Source of the DNA: Promethearchaeota archaeon
GTDB taxonomy: Archaea > Asgardarchaeota > Lokiarchaeia > Sigyniarchaeales > SOKP01
Length of the DNA stretch: 54,797 nucleotides
Assembly: GCA_016839765.1 (NCBI GenBank)
Contig: JAEOTP010000061.1
Location: 1-54,797 of the forward strand
Direction: 5' to 3'
A model generated the notes under the pieces. The model had not been told where the DNA came from. It did no database searches and saw nothing but the letters and a program-made list of their open reading frames with translations. The position numbers were made by a program, and so were the translations under genes. Below are positions 43,526 through 53,392 of this stretch, piece by piece (positions within the stretch are counted from its first letter, which is position 1; the number at the start of each line of letters is the position of its first letter).

Positions 43526-45796
43526 TTACACCTCTGGAATTAATACAACAAAATTACTTCCTTTTGAATAGTCTCCTTTAACTTTATCCTCGACCCATAT
43601 TTTTCCTTTATAAGTTGTTAAAATTTTTCTTACAAGTGATAATCCAATCCCCATTCCACTAACGGTTCTATCTACATTATCTACTCTCTGAAATATGCTC
43701 CCTTTATTAGTATCAGGTATTCCAATTCCGCTGTCTTCAAATTCAAATTTAACAAATTTTAAGCCATCTTTTTGAAGTTTTGAAACTTTGATCTTTACGT
43801 CAACAGGATAATTTTGAGTATACTTTACAGCATTGATTAAAATATTTTCAAAAACATCTATTAGAAGCTCATTTGCTTGAACTGTTATTGTTTTATAAGG
43901 GTTTTCAATATCTAAATTGATTTTTTTATCTTGGAGACTTTTTAATAAAAAATCTATTGATTGATTCAATACTTCAATGGCTTCTATGGGTTGGGTGGAA
44001 ATTTTTACTTCTTCCAATCTTGACAATTTTCGGGTATTTGAGATTAAATTAGCCGCCCTACCAACCTGTTGTTTAGATATTTTTAACATTTGTTTTAATT
44101 CATTTAAATCTTTCTCTTCCTCCATATAAAGGAGACATAATTCAACAGAAGATAAGATGTTTTGAAGAATGTTGTTTATATCATGGGCAATTAAGTCCTT
44201 ATAAAAATTAGATCTATTAAAAGCTTCCCGATATTTTTTTTCAGACTTTTTTAATTGCTTTTCAGCATTCATTTGTTCTGTAATGTCTATTGACATTATG
44301 AAGTCGGCTGGTCTTCCTTTATAATTAATTGTTTTTGAAAAACTTTCAAGCCATCTAAGTTCTCCATCTTTCCTTATTATGCGATACTTATATTGTTCAA
44401 TTACACCTTTTTCTCCAATCTCTTTTTTTCTAGCTTGGTCCAGAACAAAATCTCTATCATCAGGATGTATGAGCTTAACAAATTCATACGGTTTCCAATT
44501 TTTTATTTCTTCGGGTGAATATCCATTAACTTTTGGTACTCTTTCATTAAAATATTTAAAAATGCCATCTTGTATGATATAAATACTCATAAATGATTGT
44601 TCGGCAATTGTCCTGAACTTTTCCTCTGATTCTTTTAAGGCCTCTTCTGCCTTCTTGCGTTCAGTTATATCAGTAAAAGTCACGGCAAAATAACCCTTCT
44701 TAGGAGAATATCCTGAAACTTTATACCAACGATCAAATACCTCTGAATAATCCTCAACTGTTATTGGAATTCCTGTTAATCCAACATTTCCAAATTTGCC
44801 AATCCAATCTGCAGAATCATTCTCTGTTCCTGGAATTGCTTCAGTTACAATCTTTCCAATTAGATCTTCTTTTTTTATACCTGTAAGTCTTTCAAAAGCA
44901 GGATTCACTTCAATATATCTATAATCAACTGGTTTATTGTTATCATCAACAATGACCTCATGAAGAGCAAATCCTGCGTTCATATTTTCAAACAAAGAAC
45001 GATATTTTTCTTCAGATTTTTTTAATTTTTGTTCGGCAATTTTCCTTTTCGTAATATCACGAACAAGACCATAAAAACCAACCTTATTTCCTTTAGAATC
45101 GTATAATAAATCAATTGTTCCTTCAAAATAGATTAATTTATTCTTTTTTGTTATTACTTTAGCAACTCCTGTTGGAGGACGGGGAATCCCTGTTTTATAA
45201 ACTTGGTTGAACATATTGAACAAAACTTCGGATGACATTGTATCGTATAGTAAGCGAAAATTCTTTCCTATTAATTCTTCCTTTGAATATCCCATTATTT
45301 TACAATACTCAACATTGGCATAAACAAAATTTCCCATAAGGTCAGTTTCAAAATATCCTTCCATCATATTTTCGAGAATGTTTCGATATTTCACTTCAGA
45401 TTCTTTTAATTTTTGCTCAGCTACTTTTCTTTCAGTTATATCCCGAGTAATTTCCACTACTCCACTAATTTTGTTTTTATCATCAAAAACAGGATATCCC
45501 TCAACAAACCATAGCCTTCCATCTGGAGTAATCATTTCCTTAGAGTTTAATTCTCCAAATTTAAGTGCTTTTAATACTGGACATTCTTCGCACGGTTCGT
45601 TTCGCTCTTGCCATAAGTTATAGCAATTTTTTCCAATTAATTGTTCAGGAGTTAAATTAAGTGAATCAGCCGCAGTTTTATTTGCCCAAATAATTTTGAA
45701 GTCTTTATCATAATAAACAATATGTTCAGAAATGGTTTCTAAAACGTTTTTATAAATATATTCTAATCGTTTTGATAAGGGTTCTCTTTCTGTCAA
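43526..45796 (-). CDS. Multi-PAS sensor histidine kinase
   Basis: 756 residues, soluble (no membrane helix). Four PAS/PAC modules at about 10-130, 138-255, 265-385 and 393-515, each ending in the typical DITERK/DITKRK linker. The first contains CYNLWQERNEPCEECPVL, a Cys-rich loop that may bind metal or sense redox state. Then a phospho-acceptor region AHDINNILQNI near 535 and an ATPase domain with N box FENILINAVKY, G1 DSGIGIPD near 690 and G2 SGMGIGLSLV. A cytoplasmic sensor, paired with the response regulator that starts five bases after its stop. The signal is unknown; PAS domains often bind haem, flavin or small ligands. Confidence 0.94.
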   Translation of the reverse strand: MTEREPLSKRLEYIYKNVLETISEHIVYYDKDFKIIWANKTAADSLNLTPEQLIGKNCYNLWQERNEPCEECPVLKALKFGELNSKEMITPDGRLWFVEGYPVFDDKNKISGVVEITRDITERKVAEQKLKESEVKYRNILENMMEGYFETDLMGNFVYANVEYCKIMGYSKEELIGKNFRLLYDTMSSEVLFNMFNQVYKTGIPRPPTGVAKVITKKNKLIYFEGTIDLLYDSKGNKVGFYGLVRDITKRKIAEQKLKKSEEKYRSLFENMNAGFALHEVIVDDNNKPVDYRYIEVNPAFERLTGIKKEDLIGKIVTEAIPGTENDSADWIGKFGNVGLTGIPITVEDYSEVFDRWYKVSGYSPKKGYFAVTFTDITERKKAEEALKESEEKFRTIAEQSFMSIYIIQDGIFKYFNERVPKVNGYSPEEIKNWKPYEFVKLIHPDDRDFVLDQARKKEIGEKGVIEQYKYRIIRKDGELRWLESFSKTINYKGRPADFIMSIDITEQMNAEKQLKKSEKKYREAFNRSNFYKDLIAHDINNILQNILSSVELCLLYMEEEKDLNELKQMLKISKQQVGRAANLISNTRKLSRLEEVKISTQPIEAIEVLNQSIDFLLKSLQDKKINLDIENPYKTITVQANELLIDVFENILINAVKYTQNYPVDVKIKVSKLQKDGLKFVKFEFEDSGIGIPDTNKGSIFQRVDNVDRTVSGMGIGLSLVRKILTTYKGKIWVEDKVKGDYSKGSNFVVLIPEV

Positions 45797-45945
45797 TATA
45801 CCCGAATCTGCTAAAAATTTATTATATTATAAAATTTATTTACTTTTCATATAAACCAATAAAAAAATTTGTATTTAATATTATTTTTAACCAAAAAGGT
45901 GCAGTTAAATAAGTTTTTTTTCAAATTGAATTATTTTCAACAATA

Positions 45946-45956
45946 CTTATATAAAT
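45946..45956 (+). promoter_or_regulatory. TATA-like box before dapA
   Basis: CTTATATAAAT about 55-65 bases before the dapA start, giving an expected transcript start near 45978 and a short leader. The 213-base gap also holds the promoter of the divergent kinase gene. Confidence 0.4.
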
Positions 45957-45966
45957 TTGTTAACAA
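45957..45966. promoter_or_regulatory. Palindrome TTGTTAACAA next to the dapA TATA box
   Basis: Perfect 10-base palindrome between the TATA-like box and the expected transcript start. A protein bound here would block RNA polymerase, so it is a candidate repressor site for lysine synthesis. Confidence 0.35.
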
Positions 45967-46009
45967 TATTTATTTTAATCAAATACTATATTGAGTTTGA
46001 TAATTAAAT

Positions 46010-46909
46010 ATGTTTAATTTAGAAAAATTAAGAAATTCCATAACTGCATTAATTACTCCTTTTAATGAAGATTATACTATTGATCAAGATAAATATCGAG
46101 AATTTATACGTTTCCAAATAGAAAATGAATGTCAACTATTAACTATGGGCACAACGGGAGAATCTGCAACCCTTTCCCATGAGGAACATCATATCGCAAT
46201 GGATATTGCAATTGATGAGGCTAAAAAAAGTGGAAAGAACCCATTTGTCTTAGCAGGTACTGGAAGCAATTCAACAAAAGAAGCAATCTCTCTTTGCCAA
46301 TATGCTGAAAAAGCAGGCGCTGATGGTTGCTTAGTTGTTGTACCTTATTATAATAAACCAGCACAACATTCATTAATTGATCATTTTTCAGCAGTCGCGG
46401 ACTCAGTTTCTTTACCTATTATTTTATATAACGTTCCCAGTCGTACCGGGCGCAATTTAGAACCAGAAACTGTATCTAAATTAGCATATTCGAAAGATAA
46501 TATTGTTGGTATTAAGTGTGCAAGCGGAAATATTGATCAAATAACGAAAGTTATCAAAACTACACCAGAAGATTTTATTGTTCTTAGTGGTGATGACGGA
46601 ATGACATATCATATAATGGCACTTGGAGGCAAAGGTGTAATAAGTGTAGCTTCTAATATCATACCTGCTCAATTAGTGGAATTCACTAACTTTATGTTAA
46701 ATGGAGAATGGGATAAGGCTCGCAATAAACAATTAGAATTGTTTGATTTATTTAAAGTTTTATTTATCGAAACAAATCCCGGACCTGTTAAATATGCTGC
46801 AGATTTAATGGGTTTAATGGATAGTAGAATGAGATTACCACTAACACCACCATTAAAAGAGAACCAGAAAAAAATTAAACAAGTCTTAAAAGATCTAAAT
46901 ATAATTTAA
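46010..46909 (+). CDS. dapA: 4-Hydroxy-tetrahydrodipicolinate synthase
   Basis: Condenses pyruvate with aspartate semialdehyde, the first committed step of lysine synthesis by the diaminopimelate route. 299 residues, usual length. Motifs: GTTGESATL (Thr pair of the proton relay), YNVPSRTGRNL (Tyr and Arg of the active site) and the Schiff-base Lys in VGIKCASGN near 165. ATG 46010. dapB follows, 26 bases from its chosen start. Related aldolases of the same fold (NanA, KDG aldolase) are possible in principle, but the adjacent dapB decides the call. Confidence 0.95.
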   Translation: MFNLEKLRNSITALITPFNEDYTIDQDKYREFIRFQIENECQLLTMGTTGESATLSHEEHHIAMDIAIDEAKKSGKNPFVLAGTGSNSTKEAISLCQYAEKAGADGCLVVVPYYNKPAQHSLIDHFSAVADSVSLPIILYNVPSRTGRNLEPETVSKLAYSKDNIVGIKCASGNIDQITKVIKTTPEDFIVLSGDDGMTYHIMALGGKGVISVASNIIPAQLVEFTNFMLNGEWDKARNKQLELFDLFKVLFIETNPGPVKYAADLMGLMDSRMRLPLTPPLKENQKKIKQVLKDLNII

Positions 46910-46935
46910 GAAAATTATAGTTGGAGGGTACATAT

Positions 46936-47757
46936 TTGATTAAATTACTAGTTCTGGGACCCACTGGGGTTATGGGAAAATTAATTAGTGAATTAGCTCT
47001 GAAAGACGATGAGATAGATATTGTTGCAGCTTGTGATATCATTAATCTTGGTGATAAACTTGAATCTATTGTAGCTGTAAAAGATTCCAAGAATATCATA
47101 ATTACTGATGTAAATAACCTACAAAAAGTAATTGATCAAACCAAACCTGAAGTAGCAGTTGATTTTACTGTAGCTGCAGCAACAGAAAAAAATTGTCTAA
47201 TTTGTGCAAAGAATGGAATTCGTTGTGTAATTGGAACAACTGCATTATCCCAAGAATTTCTTAACGAATTTGAAAATTTGGTGAAGAATTATCAAGTTCC
47301 TTCGGTTATTTCTCCAAACATGGCGACAGGCGTAAATATTTTATTCAAAACGGCATCAACTTTAACTAATTATTTAAATGATTGGGACATAGAGGTAATA
47401 GAGGCACATCATCATAGAAAAATTGATGCTCCAAGTGGAACAGCTTTAAAAATAGGCCAAATTATAAGTAATAGTTTGGGTTCTGATTTTGAGCAAATCG
47501 TAAAATTTGGTCGAAATCGCGGTCCTAATAAGAGATTGATTGGCGGAAAAAATGAATTAGGTTTTCACTCAATACGAGCTGGAGATATCGTGGGGGATCA
47601 TATTATTTTGTATGCTGGACCTGGCGAAAGAATTGAACTCAAGCATCAAGCACATAGTAGATATTGCTTTGCTGAGGGAGCTATCAAAGCAATAAAATTC
47701 ATAACACAGGTTAAGGAAGCTAAAATTTATAGCACAAGTGAAGTATTAGGATTTTGA
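46936..47757 (+). CDS. dapB: 4-Hydroxy-tetrahydrodipicolinate reductase
   Basis: Second step of the diaminopimelate route, using NAD(P)H. 273 residues. NAD motif LVLGPTGVMGKLI at the N-terminus, GTTALS, then the catalytic HHHRKIDAPSGTAL near 155 and HSIRAGDIVGDH. The start is TTG 46936 with GGAGGG seven bases upstream; the TTG at 46921 overlaps that site and is less likely. Probably one transcript with dapA. The stop is followed by about 230 bases without a gene. Confidence 0.94.
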   Translation: MIKLLVLGPTGVMGKLISELALKDDEIDIVAACDIINLGDKLESIVAVKDSKNIIITDVNNLQKVIDQTKPEVAVDFTVAAATEKNCLICAKNGIRCVIGTTALSQEFLNEFENLVKNYQVPSVISPNMATGVNILFKTASTLTNYLNDWDIEVIEAHHHRKIDAPSGTALKIGQIISNSLGSDFEQIVKFGRNRGPNKRLIGGKNELGFHSIRAGDIVGDHIILYAGPGERIELKHQAHSRYCFAEGAIKAIKFITQVKEAKIYSTSEVLGF

Positions 47758-47990
47758 AGATAACTTTATGAATCGATTTCATTATAAAGAGAGATAAAAT
47801 TATAAAACTTTTCAGAGCAGATCAGTTTTTTCATCAATCTGAATAGCTAGATTTCATAACGCCAACTCTTCATCTAAATAATTAAAGGGTATCCTGTCCT
47901 TAATCATTCCTTATTTTATAATTCTATCTCATAATAATAAAGATTAATGCAATTTTTAACTTTTCTCATAAACATTCGTTAATTTAAGTA

Positions 47991-49313
47991 TCACTTCAAG
48001 TGATCTGGGATGATTTGGTTTTTTAATAAATCTTCAAAGGTTTCAGCTTCTCGAATTTTAAAAGGTTGACCATTACTAATTAAAATTTCAGCTGGACGGG
48101 GTCTAGAATTATAGTTACTGCTCATTGCATAACCATATGCTCCAGTATCAAGGATGGTAAGATAATCTCCTTCTTTTAATTCAGGTAATTCTCTTTCTTT
48201 TCCGAGAATATCTCCAGATTCGCAAATAGGTCCAGCTATATCATATTTTAACATTTTTTTTCCCCTTATCTTATTACATGCCATAATATGATGATAAGCT
48301 CCATACATAGTAGGCCGAATCAAAATATTAAATCCCGCATCTACTCCTGCAAATAATTTATATCCGTTATCCTTAATCGTATTTATCTGAGTTAGCAATA
48401 CACATGATTCAGCAACTAAAAACCTTCCCGGTTCTATTTTAAAAACCGGTTCCCCTAAGTTTTCAACATATATTAATTTTTTAAAAGGTTTTACTACAAT
48501 CTCTTTATATTTTTCAAGATCTAAGGGTTTCTCATTAGCATGATAAGGTATTCCTAAACCTCCTCCGAAATCTATAAATTCAAAATTAATCTTTAGGGAG
48601 CTTGCTAATTTCTTAATTATAGAAAAATACTTCTCAGCTGCTTTTTCAAAATTATATGGGTTATTAATTCCAGAACCAATATGTTGATGAATACCAAATC
48701 TCTCAAAGCCAAAATGTTTAGCTCTTTTGTAGGCTTCTACTACTTGGTGTTCTAAAATCCCAAACTTGACTTCCTTTCCGGCAGTGATATCATGAATATG
48801 ATGTCCTGCTCCAAACTCAGGATTTATTCTAAATGAGATAGTTTTTTTTTCTTTCCCTAAACTTTTATAAATTTTCACCAATCGGTCCAATTGACTAATA
48901 CTATCCAAATTAATTAAAACATCATTCTTAACAGCAAATTCGAAATCATTATCAGTAAACATATTTCCAGTATAAATAATTCTTTCAGGTGCGATTCCTG
49001 CTTTAAAACAAGTATAAATTTCACCTTGAGAAGTGCAATCAAAAAAAGCTCCCTCTGTATTTAAAATTTTTAAAATGGAAATGTTTGAGTTCGCTTTAAC
49101 TGCATAGTGTATATGATTTTTCTTATATTCTGAATTGAGAACTTTTTTTAGAGTTCTATATTTTTCTCGAATTATTTGTTCACTTATAACATAAATAGGA
49201 GTACCGTATTTTTTCGAAAGTTCTATTATGCTTACATCATTAAAAAATAGATTTCCATCTCGATATTCTAAGCCCTTATAATTTAACCAATCTATGTTTT
49301 CCATCAAAACCAT
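47991..49313 (-). CDS. lysA: Diaminopimelate decarboxylase
   Basis: Last step of lysine synthesis: meso-diaminopimelate to lysine plus CO2, PLP enzyme of the alanine-racemase fold. 440 residues, standard. PLP Lys in HYAVKANSN near 65, GGGLGIPY (phosphate binding), EPGRFLVAES and, from the partner subunit, GPICESGD and GAYGYAMSSNYN near the C-terminus. ATG 49313 or ATG 49304 could start it. dapF lies 31 bases upstream on the same strand, so the two probably form one unit that converges on dapAB. Confidence 0.95.
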   Translation of the reverse strand: MVLMENIDWLNYKGLEYRDGNLFFNDVSIIELSKKYGTPIYVISEQIIREKYRTLKKVLNSEYKKNHIHYAVKANSNISILKILNTEGAFFDCTSQGEIYTCFKAGIAPERIIYTGNMFTDNDFEFAVKNDVLINLDSISQLDRLVKIYKSLGKEKKTISFRINPEFGAGHHIHDITAGKEVKFGILEHQVVEAYKRAKHFGFERFGIHQHIGSGINNPYNFEKAAEKYFSIIKKLASSLKINFEFIDFGGGLGIPYHANEKPLDLEKYKEIVVKPFKKLIYVENLGEPVFKIEPGRFLVAESCVLLTQINTIKDNGYKLFAGVDAGFNILIRPTMYGAYHHIMACNKIRGKKMLKYDIAGPICESGDILGKERELPELKEGDYLTILDTGAYGYAMSSNYNSRPRPAEILISNGQPFKIREAETFEDLLKNQIIPDHLK

Positions 49314-49344
49314 CTAATTATTTTACTAAATAAATTTAAATACA

Positions 49345-50217
49345 TTAAAATTCAATTTTTTCAATGAATCCCTTAAAAACTTTAACAATTGGACCTTCCA
49401 TAAAGACATTTTTGCCATTATAAGTAATAATTAAATCACCCCCATCATTGTGAACTGTCACTGGTACATTTTTATCAAATAATCCCAACATCGTACCTGC
49501 CACTACAGCAGCACATGTTCCAGTACCACATGAAAGAGTAATACCTGCTCCTCTTTCAAAAACTCTTAATCTTGCTTCTCTCTTTGAAAGAACTTTTACA
49601 AATTCAACATTGGTTTTATTCGGGAAATGTTCATTAGATTCTATAGCAGCACCATATTTATTTAAATCATTATCGCTAATAACATTTTGAGTAAAAATTA
49701 CAGCATGCGGATTTCCCATAGAAACAGCTGTGAAATTAAATATTTTATCTAAAATTACGATTTGCTCATTTACACATCTATCAACAATATCATCTAATTC
49801 GACCGGAATGCTTTCACAATCTAATATTGGAGAACCCATATCCACTTTAACAGAAATTACTTTATTACCTTCTACCTTTAATTTATTAATGATTATACCC
49901 TTAGGCGTTTCAATTTTTATAGCTTCATTTTTTAAAATATCATTTTCATAAATATACTTTGAAAAACATCTAATACCATTACCACACATCTCCGCTTCTG
50001 AACCATCTGGATTAAACATCCTCATTCTTATATCTGCCTTTTCTGAATCGCATACAAATAATAAGCCATCGGCTCCAACGGAAAAATGAGGTTGACATAA
50101 TAATTTAGCTAAATCCGCTTTCTTGTCATCAGGTATTTTCCATTTGAGGTTATTTATCACAACATAATCATTTCCGAGTCCATGCTGTTTTTCAAAATCT
50201 AAATTTTCAAGAATCAT
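49345..50217 (-). CDS. dapF: Diaminopimelate epimerase
   Basis: Converts LL- to meso-diaminopimelate, the substrate of LysA. 290 residues. The two catalytic cysteines are seen in EMCGNGIRCF (near 85) and LSCGTGTCAA (near 230), and the N-terminal QHGLGNDYVV matches. ATG 50217. Its presence with lysA means the pathway runs through LL-DAP, as with DapL or the succinylase branch, neither of which is in the window. Archaea have no peptidoglycan, so the product serves lysine only. Confidence 0.96.
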   Translation of the reverse strand: MILENLDFEKQHGLGNDYVVINNLKWKIPDDKKADLAKLLCQPHFSVGADGLLFVCDSEKADIRMRMFNPDGSEAEMCGNGIRCFSKYIYENDILKNEAIKIETPKGIIINKLKVEGNKVISVKVDMGSPILDCESIPVELDDIVDRCVNEQIVILDKIFNFTAVSMGNPHAVIFTQNVISDNDLNKYGAAIESNEHFPNKTNVEFVKVLSKREARLRVFERGAGITLSCGTGTCAAVVAGTMLGLFDKNVPVTVHNDGGDLIITYNGKNVFMEGPIVKVFKGFIEKIEF

Positions 50218-50401
50218 TTTTATTTATTTATAATGAATAATTTCAACTTTTATATGTCTTACTTCAAATAATAATAAGATTAAAGCTTCACTGAAAAAAA
50301 TTTCTCTTTTGGGTTATCATTAAAATAGTTTCTGAAAAACCTAAATAAAGCTTCATATTATTTTATTATATTCAATTTGAAATATCTTTAATATTACCAT
50401 T

Positions 50402-50911
50402 ATGAAAAAGAAAATTCTTATTTTACCATTATTAGCTCTTTTATTGTTTATTTGGGCGCCTTCAGTACAAGGATATGAATACTCTGATAATATTAATGAA
50501 GGTATTTCCGTTTATTATCTAACAGCTCTGGATGTGGGAGAGAGTATTGAAGTAAATGTAACCCACTTAGGGGATGGTAATTTTAATTTTACGCTCTTCC
50601 TTTTTGATGAACGACCTTTAGAGTCATATGTTAATTTCGATAAAACCCTTAACAAAGAAATCTTTAACGTTGCTATTAATTATAATTTAGATGATAACCC
50701 TTATCTATATTTTAACGCTTCTGAATCCAAAATTTACTATTTTCAGCTTATATTGCTTGATAATGGTCCAGATACATTTTTAGTTTATAGTGATAAGGAA
50801 TTAACTCGGTATTACCTCCCTATAATTCCAGGATATAACTTGCTTTTATTGGGTCTTATGATTCCTTTAGTTTCTGGATTATTAGTGCTCAAATGTAAGA
50901 AGAAACTTTAA
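50402..50911 (+). CDS. Secreted, membrane-anchored surface protein, unknown
   Basis: 169 residues. Signal peptide MKKKILILPLLALLLFIW with a cut likely after VQG (near 27), then about 115 residues of beta-rich, Asn-containing extracellular sequence with several N-glycosylation sequons (NVT, NFT, NAS). It ends IIPGYNLLLLGLMIPLVSGL and a basic KCKKKL tail. PGxN plus helix plus Lys/Arg tail resembles archaeosortase-type or lineage-specific C-terminal anchor signals of archaeal surface proteins; I cannot say which. Single gene. Function unknown. Confidence 0.7.
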   Translation: MKKKILILPLLALLLFIWAPSVQGYEYSDNINEGISVYYLTALDVGESIEVNVTHLGDGNFNFTLFLFDERPLESYVNFDKTLNKEIFNVAINYNLDDNPYLYFNASESKIYYFQLILLDNGPDTFLVYSDKELTRYYLPIIPGYNLLLLGLMIPLVSGLLVLKCKKKL

Positions 50912-50990
50912 AATAAATGTACTTTTTTAATCGAATAATAAATAATCGAATAATAAATAAATTATATATTCCTCAACTTTTTAATTAATT

Positions 50991-53392
50991 TCATTCCGAA
51001 AAAATTAGTGTAAAGGTATCCTTTAATTTGCTATAAAATTCGTTTTCTATTAAGCGATATTTCATTAATGCTTGAATATCTGATATCTCAAATTCTAACT
51101 CGCTTGGTAGATTAGTTTCTTTTAAATAGATAGCAATGAATTTTTTTTTCTTTTTCAGTGCAAAACTAATCTCTTTTCTTACCATCTCTGAGACGATGAT
51201 TTGAGGAGTTATAAAAACTAGAAATACGCGACTTCGCTCTAAATTTTGAACAATTGATTTTTTCCAGTTTTCACTGATGGGAATTCCTTCATCATACCAA
51301 ATATTTATACCGTTTTTATTAAGATAGTCAATTATCGGATAAACTTGAAGTCTGTCTGTGTGAGAATAACTGACAAAAACAAACGGTTCCTCCCCTTTAT
51401 ATGCCTTAAATGGCATCTGAAATTGCTGAGGATCCGAAAGAAAACTTTCAGAAATTAATTCCTCAAGAGAAGCCGTCTCATTTACTTTTATCTCTATATT
51501 CTTTTTTCCTGCATCTTTTAGTATTTTCATAATATTAGGATCTTTTCTAACTGTTTCAGAAAAGTGGATTAATTTCTGCCGAGCGCTATAGGACTGCCCT
51601 TGGAAAATATAACAAATGGAAAAAGAATCGACTGGTGTTATAAGCACTGTGTGTTGACCGAATTTCACTCGATCAAATGATTCAGAAAGAATCTGGTCGC
51701 AAAATGTATTGCATGAGGATAGAAATTCACTAAAATAGGTGCTATCAATTGTTAAATCAGCAGTAAACGGATTAGATAATAAAATTTTCCCATCTTTTGA
51801 CATAACAGTAAGCAGTACTGGCTGCTCAGCTTCCAATTTGGGGGATTTCACTAATCTCTTTTTTACCATCCTCTCCATTTGTTCATTTAAGCGTGATAAT
51901 TCTATACGTTCAGCCAAGGATGCTTTCGATTCTTTTAAATTCTCCCAGATTTCTAGTTGTTTAAGTAATTCATCATGCTCATTTGAGATTTTAATTACTA
52001 GCAATTTAATTCCATATCTTTCAGCAATCTGCTGGCCTTGAGTAAATAATCGTCGAGCTTCTTTCAAATCCAACGATAACAAAGCCAACTTTGCTTGTAA
52101 AAGGTAAGTTTCTCCAATAAGCCAATACGAATGCGATTTTTCAGCAAGTTCTAACAGTTGACCAAGGAATTGGTTTAACTCATCCAACACAATTAGGTCA
52201 TTAGTCATGCGTAACTCAGTTAGGAGCAATTCACATAAATTAATTAATGCTGTATACCTAACATCATGAGTTAAATTCTCATTTTCAAGGAGTTGTATTA
52301 ATATTTCTTCAGCTTTACCTCGATCGCGAGCTCTAAGACTTGTTTTCAATAATAGAGCCTTATCAAGAAGATGCATTAAATCCATTTCCTTGTTTTTTAA
52401 TTGACTGTTCAATCGCTCCAAATTGTTAAGACTTTGCTGCGCTCGCTCAAGATATCCCCTTTCAATTAATATTTGAATTAAAAAGTCGTGGTTATTAGCT
52501 AGGTTTCTTAAAGCTCCTAAACCACGGTTTAGTCCCATAGCTTGTTCTATACACTCTAACGCACGATCCAAATCTCCGTTGTTTTTATAATCAATAGATA
52601 AATTGTTAAGAATATCTGCCATACCATATTTATTGTCAAGTTCCTTGAAAAGTTCTAAACCTTGTTCATTAGTTTTTATAGAACGATCTGCTTCCCCTAG
52701 AGAACTAGTTATAAGCGCCATAACCTGAAAACTAGATGCGATGTAATATTTTTTACGACTTTCTCTAGCAAGAGATACACTTCGCTCGGAATATTTTAAG
52801 GCACGATCCATTTCACCTTTAAAAATCAATAGATTCCATGCCATCTGATCAAGAGATTCGGAAATTTCATGTCGAATCCCCAATTCTTCTCGCATTACTA
52901 AGCTGTGCTCCAAATGTTTTAATGCCAGATCTGCGTCATCTGGATCTCTTCTGTAATTGTAAAAATATCCTTTTATAAAAGCTAAATAAGCTTCTCTTTG
53001 CTTGTAGGCTCTTTTTAATTCATGTGGAATTGTTTTTATTAATTCTTCTCCATGCTTAATCAAATAAAAAGCCTTATCAAATTTATTAAGCCTTACTAAT
53101 GTATGCGTCATTATAAGTAAGTTGTCGACTATAAAGAGATTATTTTCCCGTTCTCTGCTTTCTTTATACATGGGTTCAGTATGTTTAATAAGCTCTTTGA
53201 GCTTCCCTTGCCAAAAAAAAATTTGACATTGAAGTAAATGACAGGATGCTTTATCATGATGGTTGAGCCCTTCCTTCTGCTCGAAATTATTCAAGAGTGT
53301 GAGAGCCTCATCGAGTTTACCTTCATCAATGAGTTTTTCTGCTCGAATTACTTCTTCAGGGTTTTTTTTTCTATTAATTGTTCTTCGTCCAT
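50991..53392 (-). CDS. TPR-repeat protein with C-terminal TIR domain, start region split by a -1 frameshift
   Basis: About 800 residues. From near the N-terminus to about 480 there are some ten TPR-like helical pairs (for example ALKYSERSVSLARESRKKYY), then a roughly 140-residue linker domain (LTVMSKDGKILLSNPFTADL) and a TIR domain from about 670: FVFVSYSHTDR, then NKNGINIWYDEGIPI, then SEMVRKEISFAL, whose Glu (near 737) fits the catalytic Glu of NAD-cleaving TIRs. The first canonical start in the main frame, TTG 53294, lies inside a TPR. Upstream frame is open (NPEEVIRAEKLIDEGKLDEA), and ATG 53392 (MDEEQLIEKK) joins it if the nine-A run at 53362-53370 had ten. Cytoplasmic; role in signalling or defence is inference. 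Confidence 0.85.
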
